From positions 1-13,870 of the forward strand of contig DAOWCM010000023.1 in assembly GCA_030639555.1 (NCBI GenBank): a stretch of 13,870 nt of DNA. Reading direction: 5' to 3'. The notes under the pieces were generated by a model. The model did no database searches, was not told the DNA's origin, and saw nothing but the letters and a program-made list of their open reading frames with translations. Source of the stretch: Candidatus Eiseniibacteriota bacterium. GTDB taxonomy: Bacteria > Joyebacterota > Joyebacteria > Joyebacterales > Joyebacteraceae. A program made the position numbers and the translations under genes. Positions 7,924 to 13,340 of the stretch are shown piece after piece; position 1 is the stretch's first letter, and every line of letters begins with the position of its first letter.

Positions 7924-8235
7924 CGACGTCAGGATCGGGGCACGGCAGGCGTCACATTCTTGCAAACTGCGATAGACTGTGCGCCGGTCGCTTGCTTCCA
8001 CACGCACCCACCATCGATCACTCCCCCCCCGAATGACTCAGGAATCCACCCCACAACGTCCACAGGGCGCTTCTGAGGCCCTCGCGATGCTCTCCTGGGT
8101 ATCTGGGCACATTTCCTGCTCTTGTACACGCCAGACAGCTGAATAGGGACATGCGTCCCCTGCCATGTTCGTGAGCAGTCACCAGGTCGTGGGCTGATCC
8201 CCATACCCAGAGAATGAGTCGAACCGAACCTGATT

Positions 8236-8308
8236 GCACGGCATGTATGCGGGGGACGCGTTATTGTACCCCCTTTCCGCAAGGAACCGCAGCCGTCACA
8301 TGCCGTGC
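8236..8308. repeat. Perfect 11-bp inverted repeat enclosing two inner hairpins
   Basis: GCACGGCATGT (8236-8246) is the exact reverse complement of ACATGCCGTGC (8298-8308), 51 bases apart. Inside, GGGGG (8251-8255) can pair with CCCCC (8269-8273). TTCC (8275-8278) can pair with GGAA (8283-8286) around a GCAA loop, which fits the GNRA tetraloop rule on the + strand. Together they would fold as a three-way junction. Which strand is transcribed, if any, is unknown. Confidence 0.5.
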
Positions 8309-8391
8309 CAAGCGAGCGCGAGACACTCCAGCGTGACGGGCCGCTTGGTGGATCACCCCTCGAACGCGCATCGTCGTGGAGCCCGGCTGTT

Positions 8392-8408
8392 GGGAGGTCT
8401 CCTGGCTT
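8392..8408 (-). promoter_or_regulatory. B12-box-like motif (possible remnant of a cobalamin riboswitch)
   Basis: On the minus strand this reads AAGCCAGGAGACCTCCC. It matches the conserved 3' B12 box of cobalamin riboswitches (rAGYCMGgAgaCCkGCC) at 16 of 17 positions. The other conserved core elements, the GGGAA...GGTG...CC stretch and CCCGC-ACTG, are not clearly present upstream on the same strand; a CCCACTGT lies about 80 bases upstream, in roughly the expected direction. No minus-strand gene is recognised downstream. It may be a degraded riboswitch, a divergent one, or chance. Confidence 0.3.
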
Positions 8409-8580
8409 CTCGCCCGAGGTTGCTTCAAGACCACCAGCTTCGACCTGCCGTGTGTCATCGGGTCCCCTCTGTAACGGAGTCCGGACAGTGGGCATCCTCG
8501 GACAGGGATGCCGCCGGCGCAGAGAGCCGGACGCCGGCCTGCCCCGCCCATGACGCCGCCGTGCCAGACCGGGAATTGGC

Positions 8581-8609
8581 TGGAAACGTGTGTGTGCGTG
8601 TGCCATAAT
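8581..8609 (+). promoter_or_regulatory. Possible sigma70-type promoter for the beta-helix gene
   Basis: TGGAAA (8581-8586) and CATAAT (8604-8609) are separated by 17 bases and lie about 35 bases before the ATG. The -10 is good (5 of 6), the -35 moderate (4 of 6). The spacer is an alternating GT-rich tract. A separate promoter is needed here because the gene follows a long gap. Confidence 0.4.
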
Positions 8610-8643
8610 GCTGAGGAGACACGCGGAAGACAGAGGGAGCACC

Positions 8644-9681
8644 ATGAAAGCCATGCGAGAGGCCGCCTGGGTTGCCGCAGTCCTGTTCGTGGCTGCTGGG
8701 GCTCTGGCAACAACGATTCACGTGCCGGGCGAGCAGCCAACCATCCAGGACGGCATCACCGCGGCGTCGTCCGGCGACACGGTGCTCGTTGCCTGCGACA
8801 CGTACTATGAGCACGACATCGTGATGAAGTCAGGCGTGCACCTGCGGAGCGAGACTGGAGAGGCGAGCTGCGTCACGATCGATGGTCAGCGTCTCTCGAG
8901 GGTGTTCATCTGCATCGGTCTCAGCAGCGATACGCACATCAGGGGCTTCACCGTGACGCGTGGACTTGCAGACGGTGGCTACCCGGACTACTCCGGCGGC
9001 GGCATGTACTGCTTCGACTCCTCTCCCGTGCTCACCTACGTGGTGTTCCTGGACAACGAGGCGGAATCGCGAGGCGGCGGCATGTGCTGCCTGTACGACT
9101 CACACCCTCAGCTGACGTCAGTTGTCCTCTCGGACAATCGCGCCGTCTACGGGGGAGGCATGTACTGTTGGGACGGGCCTGAGCCGATTCTGGCGAACGT
9201 CACCTTCGATTCGAACGAGGCGGACGATGGAGGCGGGCTCTACTGTTTTGACTCATCCCCGACGCTGACCAACGTCACGTTCTCGCGGAATTCCGCTGAG
9301 ACAGGTAGCAGCATCTCTCTCTCGCATTTGGCCTATCCAGTGATCGAGAACTCGATCATCGGTTTCAGCGAAGACGAGGAAGGGGGGAGAGGAGAACCGA
9401 TCCGCTGCTATGGCAGAGGCACTCCGGAGATCTCGCACAGCATCCTCTTCCCTGACGCCGGCTCCGATACGCTGTGCATATCACCAGGCGACGTCCTGAT
9501 CGAGGACCCTCGCTTCTGCAACATCTACGCCGGGGACCTTTCGCTCTGCAGCAACTCCCCGTGTCTGCCGGCCAATAACTCCTGGGGAGAGCTCATCGGC
9601 GCGTTCCCCGAGGGATGCGGCGACTGCGACTCGCCGGTGAAGCAGACCTCATGGGGAGCGGTGAAGGCTCTCTTCCGCTAG
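8644..9681 (+). CDS. Secreted right-handed parallel beta-helix protein with 26-residue repeats
   Basis: A 345-residue exported protein. Residues 1-22 form a signal peptide: charged start, hydrophobic VAAVLFVAAGALA, cleavage near ALA-TT. The mature part opens IHVPGEQPTIQDGITAASSG, the standard start of DUF1565/Chlam_PMP-type beta-helix proteins. Four coils repeat with an exact 26-residue spacing of the GGG(M/L)xC motif at 118, 144, 170 and 196. The end of the helix reads IEDPRFCNIY...LCSNSPCLPANNSWGELIGA, a familiar closing motif. The protein is Cys-rich, and finishes in a short SWGAVKALFR tail separated by a Cys/Asp-rich linker, possibly an anchoring or sorting signal. No catalytic residues of pectate lyases are evident, so a structural or adhesin-like role is as likely as an enzymatic one. 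The ATG at 8644 has an AGAGGGAG ribosome site at 8632-8639. Confidence 0.85.
   Translation: MKAMREAAWVAAVLFVAAGALATTIHVPGEQPTIQDGITAASSGDTVLVACDTYYEHDIVMKSGVHLRSETGEASCVTIDGQRLSRVFICIGLSSDTHIRGFTVTRGLADGGYPDYSGGGMYCFDSSPVLTYVVFLDNEAESRGGGMCCLYDSHPQLTSVVLSDNRAVYGGGMYCWDGPEPILANVTFDSNEADDGGGLYCFDSSPTLTNVTFSRNSAETGSSISLSHLAYPVIENSIIGFSEDEEGGRGEPIRCYGRGTPEISHSILFPDAGSDTLCISPGDVLIEDPRFCNIYAGDLSLCSNSPCLPANNSWGELIGAFPEGCGDCDSPVKQTSWGAVKALFR
8995..9306 (+). repeat. Coding tandem repeat, 78-base period (beta-helix coils)
   Basis: Codes for four 26-residue coils of the beta-helix protein. Each begins with a GGG(M/L)xC motif (the third position is Y or C), runs through a variable 'SSP.LT.V.F' strand and ends in 'N.A' before the next GGG. 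The DNA copies are diverged, so this is an old protein repeat rather than a recent duplication. Confidence 0.65.
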
Positions 9682-9756
9682 TACCGCCTCTCTCTCCACT
9701 CGCCTCATCTCACCGCACTCGCGAGGTTCGCTTCTCACGGGACGCGCTGCGCCCAA

Positions 9757-9770
9757 CCCCCGGCCGGGGG
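9757..9770. terminator. 14-bp perfect palindrome, possible terminator or operator
   Basis: CCCCCGGCCGGGGG is fully self-complementary and can form a 5-bp GC stem with a GGCC loop, 76 bases after the beta-helix stop. No T-run follows, so factor-independent termination would be weak. A regulator-binding palindrome is an alternative, although it lies 130 bases upstream of the BMC promoter. Confidence 0.2.
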
Positions 9771-9899
9771 CCGTCCGGCCCGGGAGAGCGCTTCAGCACG
9801 GCCGACCGGCCTCAGTGAGCTGCCTGACCGACGCATCCAGCCCTCGCGCCCCGGAAACCGGTCACCCCCCACATGGCGAGGAGCCCGCTTGCCTTTCCG

Positions 9900-9928
9900 T
9901 TGACAGCTTTTGGGCCCGGTGCTAGACT
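9900..9928 (+). promoter_or_regulatory. Sigma70-type promoter of the BMC operon
   Basis: TTGACA (9900-9905), a perfect -35, and TAGACT (9923-9928), a 4-of-6 -10, are separated by exactly 17 bases. Transcription would start near 9935, about 90 bases before the pduL ATG. No operator repeat is obvious around it. Confidence 0.65.
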
Positions 9929-10023
9929 CGCGCTCATCTTGGGGCGGAACCCGCGCTCGCGCGTGGAGTTGCGGCGTCCCGGTCCGGATTTGTGCCCGTC
10001 TCTGAGCCCAGCGAGGAAGCCAG

Positions 10024-10776
10024 ATGGACGACGTCGAAAGGCTCGCCTCTGAGGTCATCCGAAGACTCAAGGGGAACGAGACCGGCACACGGGAATCCGG
10101 AGGAGGCGAGACCGGGGCAGGCGAACCCCGGAACGTCACTCTGAGCGGAGCCGCGACCTCGCGCCAGGAGCCGGCCGAACAGGAGTCCAGGGACGGAGGG
10201 ACGCCCGCCGGCATCCCGGTGGCCGTCTCCGGACGCCACATCCACGTCGCGAGGGGCGTTCTGGACCGACTGTTCGGAGAGGGCTTCCAGCTGACCAAGC
10301 TTCGCGATCTCGGGCAGCCGGGCGAGTTCGCTTCCGAGCAGACGGTGACCGTCGTCGGACGCTCGACGAAGGCGCTGGAGTGCGTACGTGTTCTGGGGCC
10401 GGTGCGGTCCTACACGCAGATCGAGCTCTCCGGCACCGACGCCGTCCGCCTCGCTATCGACCCGCCCGTCCGGCCGTCGGGCGATCTGATCGGCAGTGAG
10501 AGCGTCACGGTCGCGGGCCCGTGTGGATCAGTGTATCTCAAGGCGAGCGCCATAATGGCGACGCGCCACCTCCACATGACGGAGCGCGACGCACGAGAGC
10601 ATGGAGTCGCCGACGGCGATCGTGTTCGCATACGTTTCACGGGCGACCGGGCAGTGGTTTTCGAGAACGTGCTGGTCCGCGTCGGGAAGAACTCGGCGCT
10701 CGAACTCCACCTGGACACGGACGATGCCAACGCCGCAGGACTGCGGCTGCCGATGACCGTGAAGATCCTTCGCTGA
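10024..10776 (+). CDS. pduL: PduL-type phosphate acyltransferase with N-terminal encapsulation-peptide-like extension
   Basis: A 250-residue PduL-family phosphotransacylase. It converts acyl-CoA (acetyl- or propanoyl-CoA) plus phosphate to acyl-phosphate and free CoA, recycling CoA inside a microcompartment. The catalytic core runs from about residue 64 in two half-barrels. VAVSGRHIHV (66-75) and MATRHLHM (178-185) supply His72/74 and His182/184, and LHLDTDDANAA (228-238) supplies His229; these are the zinc-binding histidines of the family. The N-terminus MDDVERLASEVIRRLKG is a short amphipathic helix, followed by a Gly/Ser/Glu/Pro-rich linker to ~residue 63. That is the layout of a BMC encapsulation peptide, so the enzyme should be packed in the lumen. 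The ATG at 10024 follows GAGGAAG (10013-10019). It is the first gene after the promoter at 9900-9928, and shell genes follow. Confidence 0.93.
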   Translation: MDDVERLASEVIRRLKGNETGTRESGGGETGAGEPRNVTLSGAATSRQEPAEQESRDGGTPAGIPVAVSGRHIHVARGVLDRLFGEGFQLTKLRDLGQPGEFASEQTVTVVGRSTKALECVRVLGPVRSYTQIELSGTDAVRLAIDPPVRPSGDLIGSESVTVAGPCGSVYLKASAIMATRHLHMTERDAREHGVADGDRVRIRFTGDRAVVFENVLVRVGKNSALELHLDTDDANAAGLRLPMTVKILR

Positions 10777-10799
10777 TCTCGCGGGCTCGCATACTTGAG

Positions 10800-10805
10800 G
10801 GAGGT
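10800..10805 (+). promoter_or_regulatory. Shine-Dalgarno that fixes the TTG start at 10813
   Basis: GGAGGT is 7 bases before the TTG at 10813. No ATG or GTG in this frame fits the conserved BMC-H N-terminus (S-G-L-A-L-G-M-I-E-T), so the TTG is the start. Confidence 0.7.
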
Positions 10806-10812
10806 GTGACAC

Positions 10813-11088
10813 TTGTCAGGCCTTGCGCTTGGGATGATCGAGACGAAGGGCGTGATCGGGCTTATCGAAGCCACCGACGCCATGGTGAAGACGGCGAACG
10901 TCACGCTGACGAAGTACGAGAAGATAGGCGGGGGTTACGTGACGACGCTGGTCAGAGGCGACGTCGGCGCGGTCAAGGCGGCGGTGGCGGCGGGTGCGGA
11001 GGCCGCGCAGAAGGTCGGCGAGCTGGTATCGTATCATGTGATACCGGCGCCTCACGAGATGCTCGAGGACGTACTGCTTAAACCGTAG
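10813..11088 (+). CDS. BMC-H hexameric shell protein, first copy
   Basis: A 91-residue single BMC-domain protein, the normal length for PduA/EutM/CcmK-type shell hexamers that tile the microcompartment facets. Residues 3-88 cover the whole domain: ALGMIETKGVIGLIEATDAM at 5-24, KYEKIGGGYVT at 34-44, VRGDVGAVKAAVAAG at 47-61 and VGELVSYHVIPAPHEMLEDVL at 68-88. The pore-lining loop is K37-I-G-G-G41, with Gly40 where PduA has Ser40. It starts at TTG with a strong ribosome site, 36 bases after pduL. It is closely similar to the next gene and probably arose from the same duplication. Confidence 0.95.
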   Translation: MSGLALGMIETKGVIGLIEATDAMVKTANVTLTKYEKIGGGYVTTLVRGDVGAVKAAVAAGAEAAQKVGELVSYHVIPAPHEMLEDVLLKP

Positions 11089-11133
11089 GTGATCCCATCG
11101 GGGTCGCTTGACAGATGATGCTGCAGGAAGGCG

Positions 11134-11162
11134 CTGTGACGGACAACTGAACTCGGTCACAG
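11134..11162 (+). promoter_or_regulatory. 7-bp hairpin whose 3' arm overlaps the Shine-Dalgarno of the second BMC-H gene
   Basis: CTGTGAC (11134-11140) pairs perfectly with GTCACAG (11156-11162), with a 15-nt loop. The 3' arm includes the first two bases of the AGGAGG at 11161-11166. Folding could moderate translation of the second shell gene or protect an mRNA end made by processing between the two genes. A 7-bp stem can also occur by chance. Confidence 0.3.
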
Positions 11163-11171
11163 GAGGAAGCG

Positions 11172-11468
11172 ATGGGCGAGGCCCTTGGTTTGATAGAGAC
11201 GCGCGGCTTCATTGGCATGGTCGAGGCATCCGACGCCATGGTCAAGGCCGCGAAGGTCACGCTGGTGCACTACGAGAAGGTGGGCGGAGGCTACGTAACC
11301 GCCGTCGTACGAGGCGACGTGGCGGCAGTGAGAGCCGCCGTTGACGCCGGAAACGCCGCGGCCAGCAAGGTCGGTGAACTGATATCCACGCACGTCATCC
11401 CGCAGCCTCATCTGAGCCTCGAGGACGTGCTGCCGATCGGCAAGACCGCGCGGGCGAAGGCCAAGTAG
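11172..11468 (+). CDS. BMC-H hexameric shell protein, second copy
   Basis: A 98-residue single BMC-domain shell protein. Signatures are ALGLIETRGFIGMVEASDAM (4-23), HYEKVGGGYVTAVVRGDVAA (33-52) and VGELISTHVIPQPHLSLEDV (67-86). The pore loop is again G-G-G (38-40). Compared with the first copy it has a basic C-terminal tail (KTARAKAK). A likely role is mixed or specialised facet tiles; the two copies may differ in pore properties or stoichiometry. The ATG at 11172 has a perfect AGGAGG at 11161-11166. An 83-base gap separates it from the first copy, and its stop is one base before the BMC-P start. Confidence 0.95.
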   Translation: MGEALGLIETRGFIGMVEASDAMVKAAKVTLVHYEKVGGGYVTAVVRGDVAAVRAAVDAGNAAASKVGELISTHVIPQPHLSLEDVLPIGKTARAKAK

Positions 11469-11469
11469 C

Positions 11470-11757
11470 ATGAATCTCGGTAGAGTCGTCGGGACGGTGG
11501 TCTCGACCCGGAAGGACGAGAAGCTGGTAGGCACGAAGCTGCTCGTCGTCAGACAGATCGACCCGGAGGGGAACGAGACCGGGACGTTTGTCGTGGCTGT
11601 CGATGCGGTGGGCGCGGGAACAGGTGAGGTCGTGCTGTACGCGAGCGGGAGTTCCGCGAGGCAGACGACGCTCACTGAGGACCGGCCGGCCGACGCGGTC
11701 ATCATGGCGATCGTCGACTCGATCGAGATCGGGGGCGAGGCAGTTTACGTCAAGTAG
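11470..11757 (+). CDS. BMC-P pentameric vertex protein (EutN/CcmL family)
   Basis: A 95-residue EutN/CcmL/PduN-family protein. Pentamers of this fold cap the vertices of the icosahedral or polyhedral shell. MNLGRVVGTVVSTRKDEKL (1-19) is the typical OB-like first strand. GTKLLVVRQID (21-31), VVAVDAVGAGTGEVVLYASG (41-60) and the late DAVIMAIVDSIEIGG (75-89) follow the family in order. It starts one base after the second BMC-H stop, and the only ribosome-site-like sequence is a GAAGG in the preceding gene, so it is probably translated by coupling. Low production of vertex protein relative to facet protein would fit the stoichiometry of a shell. Only one BMC-P is in the window. Confidence 0.95.
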   Translation: MNLGRVVGTVVSTRKDEKLVGTKLLVVRQIDPEGNETGTFVVAVDAVGAGTGEVVLYASGSSARQTTLTEDRPADAVIMAIVDSIEIGGEAVYVK

Positions 11758-11859
11758 CCTCATTGCGGCGATCCCGGATGGGGAGGAGGTCCGACCAGCC
11801 TGAGGGCGCGGAGCTTCTGTCTCTCTAGGGGGTCGCTGTGCTGTATCGGGGACGGGTCG

Positions 11860-13293
11860 ATGGCTAACGAAGAAGCGAAGATCGTGGCGATAGTCGACCA
11901 GGTGATCGGCGAGCTCAAGGCTCAGGGAGTGGGGGTCACGGCTCCAGCGCCTCCTCCGGCGTTCGACGGCAGAGGCATCCTCGAGGACACCGACAGCGCC
12001 GTACGAGCCGCCGGCCGCAGCCTCGCTGAGTCGCGCGAGATGTCCGGCGAGACACGGGAGGCCGTGATCGCGTCGATGAGACGGGCGGTGCTCTCTAACC
12101 TCGACCTCCTCTCGAAGATGGCCGTGGACGAGACCGGCCTCGGCCGTTTCGAGGACAAGGTGCGCAAGAACCGCCTGGCGGCGACGAACACGCCTGGCAT
12201 GGAAGACCTCCGACCGGTCGCCTATTCGGGTGACCACGGGCTGACGATCGTCGAGCGCGCCCCGTATGGCCTCATAGGCTCGATCACGCCTTCCACGAAC
12301 GCAACGGAGACCATCATCTGCAATGCCATCAGCATGGTGGCCGGCGGGAACGTCGTGGTATTCAATCCGCATCCGAGCGCACGGGCGGTTTCGCTGACGT
12401 GCATCGACGTCCTCAACCGCGCGATCGCGGAGGCAGGGGGGCCGCGGGCGCTCCTCCTGACCGTGAGCTCGCCGTCGATCGAGACGGCACAGGCTCTCAT
12501 GGCGCATCCCGATATCCGCCTTCTGGTGGTGACGGGGGGACCGGGCGTCGTCAAGGCGGCAATGCAGTCAGGCAAGAAAGTCGTGGCGGCCGGCCCCGGC
12601 AACCCGCCCGTCGTGGTTGACGAGAGCGCGGACATTCCGCGGGCCGGACGCGACATAGTCGCCGGTGCCAGCCTCGACAACAACATCGTGTGCATAGCCG
12701 AGAAGGAGATAGTCGCGGTACGGAGCGTCGTGCCGGCGCTCAAGGCCGCGTTGAGCGATGCCGGCGGCGTCGAGATCAAGGGGCGGTCCGCGGAGCGCCT
12801 GACCGATCTTGTCGTGGAGAAGGATGCGGGGCGCGGGAGCTCCTCCAGTCTCCGCCGTCATCTCATCGGCAAGGACATCGGCGTCATCCTCGAGGAAGCT
12901 GGGCTCCCGTGCCCCACCGGCGCGCGAATCGCCTTCTTTGAAGCGGACAGATCGCACCCGCTCGTGTGGTCCGAGCAGATGATGCCGGTGATCCCGCTCG
13001 TGACGGTCGACACCGTGGACGAAGCGATGAACTTCGCCAGGGAGGTCGAACGCGGCTTCGGTCACACGGCGGTGATGCACTCGCGGAACATCGCCAGCCT
13101 CTCGAGAATGGCGACTCTCATGGACGTTGCCATCTTTGTCAAGAACGGGCCGTCGTACGCGGGTCTGGGCTTCGGGGGTGAGGGGTTCACTACCTTCACG
13201 ATCGCGAGTCCGACCGGAGAGGGCCTGACGAAGGCCTCGACCTTCACGCGTGAGCGACGCTGCGCGCTGGTCGACTACTTCCGCATAGTCTAG
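11860..13293 (+). CDS. CoA-acylating aldehyde dehydrogenase of BMC type (PduP/EutE-like) with encapsulation-peptide-like N-terminus
   Basis: A 477-residue NAD-dependent aldehyde dehydrogenase that oxidises an aldehyde to an acyl-CoA; PduL then makes acyl-phosphate. Residues 1-23 form a predicted amphipathic helix (MANEEAKIVAIVDQVIGELK...), followed by a Pro/Ala linker to ~34, the usual targeting arrangement for lumen enzymes. The dehydrogenase domain shows PYGLIGSITPSTNATETIIC (135-154), VVFNPHPSA (166-174), VVTGGPGVVKAAMQSGKK (223-240), AGPGNPPVVVDESADI (244-259), and LDNNIVCIAEKE (272-283) with Cys278 as the catalytic nucleophile. EGFTTFTIASPTGEG is the conserved C-terminal end. PduP and EutE are not separable by eye. 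The ATG at 11860 has only a weak GGGGA site; a stronger one lies about 70 bases upstream without a conventional start codon. Confidence 0.93.
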   Translation: MANEEAKIVAIVDQVIGELKAQGVGVTAPAPPPAFDGRGILEDTDSAVRAAGRSLAESREMSGETREAVIASMRRAVLSNLDLLSKMAVDETGLGRFEDKVRKNRLAATNTPGMEDLRPVAYSGDHGLTIVERAPYGLIGSITPSTNATETIICNAISMVAGGNVVVFNPHPSARAVSLTCIDVLNRAIAEAGGPRALLLTVSSPSIETAQALMAHPDIRLLVVTGGPGVVKAAMQSGKKVVAAGPGNPPVVVDESADIPRAGRDIVAGASLDNNIVCIAEKEIVAVRSVVPALKAALSDAGGVEIKGRSAERLTDLVVEKDAGRGSSSSLRRHLIGKDIGVILEEAGLPCPTGARIAFFEADRSHPLVWSEQMMPVIPLVTVDTVDEAMNFAREVERGFGHTAVMHSRNIASLSRMATLMDVAIFVKNGPSYAGLGFGGEGFTTFTIASPTGEGLTKASTFTRERRCALVDYFRIV

Positions 13294-13330
13294 CGGACAA
13301 GGTACTTCCGGCTCGTGGACCACCCGCCAT

Positions 13331-13336
13331 GGAGGT
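13331..13336 (+). promoter_or_regulatory. Shine-Dalgarno that favours the GTG start at 13341
   Basis: GGAGGT ends 4 bases before the GTG at 13341 (5 bases from GGAGG). An ATG at 13329 in the same frame overlaps this site and has no ribosome site of its own, so the GTG is preferred. Confidence 0.6.
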
Positions 13337-13340
13337 TGTT

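Larger units (their letters stand above)
7924..8643. other. Long gap without a recognisable gene, rich in inverted repeats
   Basis: I recognise no protein here on either strand. The longest frame (minus, about 7929-8654) translates to an Arg/Pro/Gly/Cys-rich sequence with no family signature. What the gap does hold: a hairpin GGGAC-ATGC-GTCCC (8146-8159); CTGCTC/GAGCAG arms (8116-8121 and 8173-8178); the 11-bp inverted repeat at 8236-8308; crossing 7-bp pairings CCGTCAC/GTGACGG (8293-8299 with 8333-8339) and CCAAGCG/CGCTTGG (8308-8314 with 8342-8348); a B12-box-like motif on the minus strand (8392-8408); and a GCATCC/GGATGC hairpin near 8492-8511. The 7-bp pairs alone are expected by chance; the 11-bp repeat and the B12-box match are less so. 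It may hold a non-coding RNA or the remains of a lost gene. Confidence 0.5.
9682..10023. other. Intergenic region between the beta-helix gene and the BMC operon
   Basis: 342 bases without a gene. The first ~130 bases carry strong GC palindromes: CCCCCGGCCGGGGG at 9757-9770, and GGCCG/CGGCC at 9800-9811. The second half carries the promoter at 9900-9928 and an ~90-base leader before pduL. The leader contains a short CGCG-rich hairpin around 9952-9963 but no riboswitch I recognise. Confidence 0.55.

Noticed and set aside
8298..8310. Sigma54 (-24/-12) promoter on the minus strand at TGGCAC (near 8310)
   Set aside because: The -12 element should read TTGC after 5 bases; the sequence there is GTGA.
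8577..8609. TTGGCT (8576-8581) as the -35 of the beta-helix promoter
   Set aside because: Spacing to CATAAT would be 22 bases; TGGAAA at 8581-8586 gives 17.
7929..8654. 241-codon minus-strand frame spanning the long gap
   Set aside because: No family signature, Arg/Pro/Cys-rich composition, overlaps the start of the beta-helix gene, and has no convincing ribosome site.
11108..11113. TTGACA between the two BMC-H genes as an internal promoter
   Set aside because: No -10-like hexamer 16-18 bases downstream (GC-rich sequence there).
11395..12507. 370-codon minus-strand frame
   Set aside because: Antisense to BMC-P and the aldehyde dehydrogenase; no recognisable domains.
13329..13331. ATG as the start of the PduS-like gene
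   Set aside because: It overlaps the GGAGGT ribosome site that serves the in-frame GTG at 13341 and has no site of its own.
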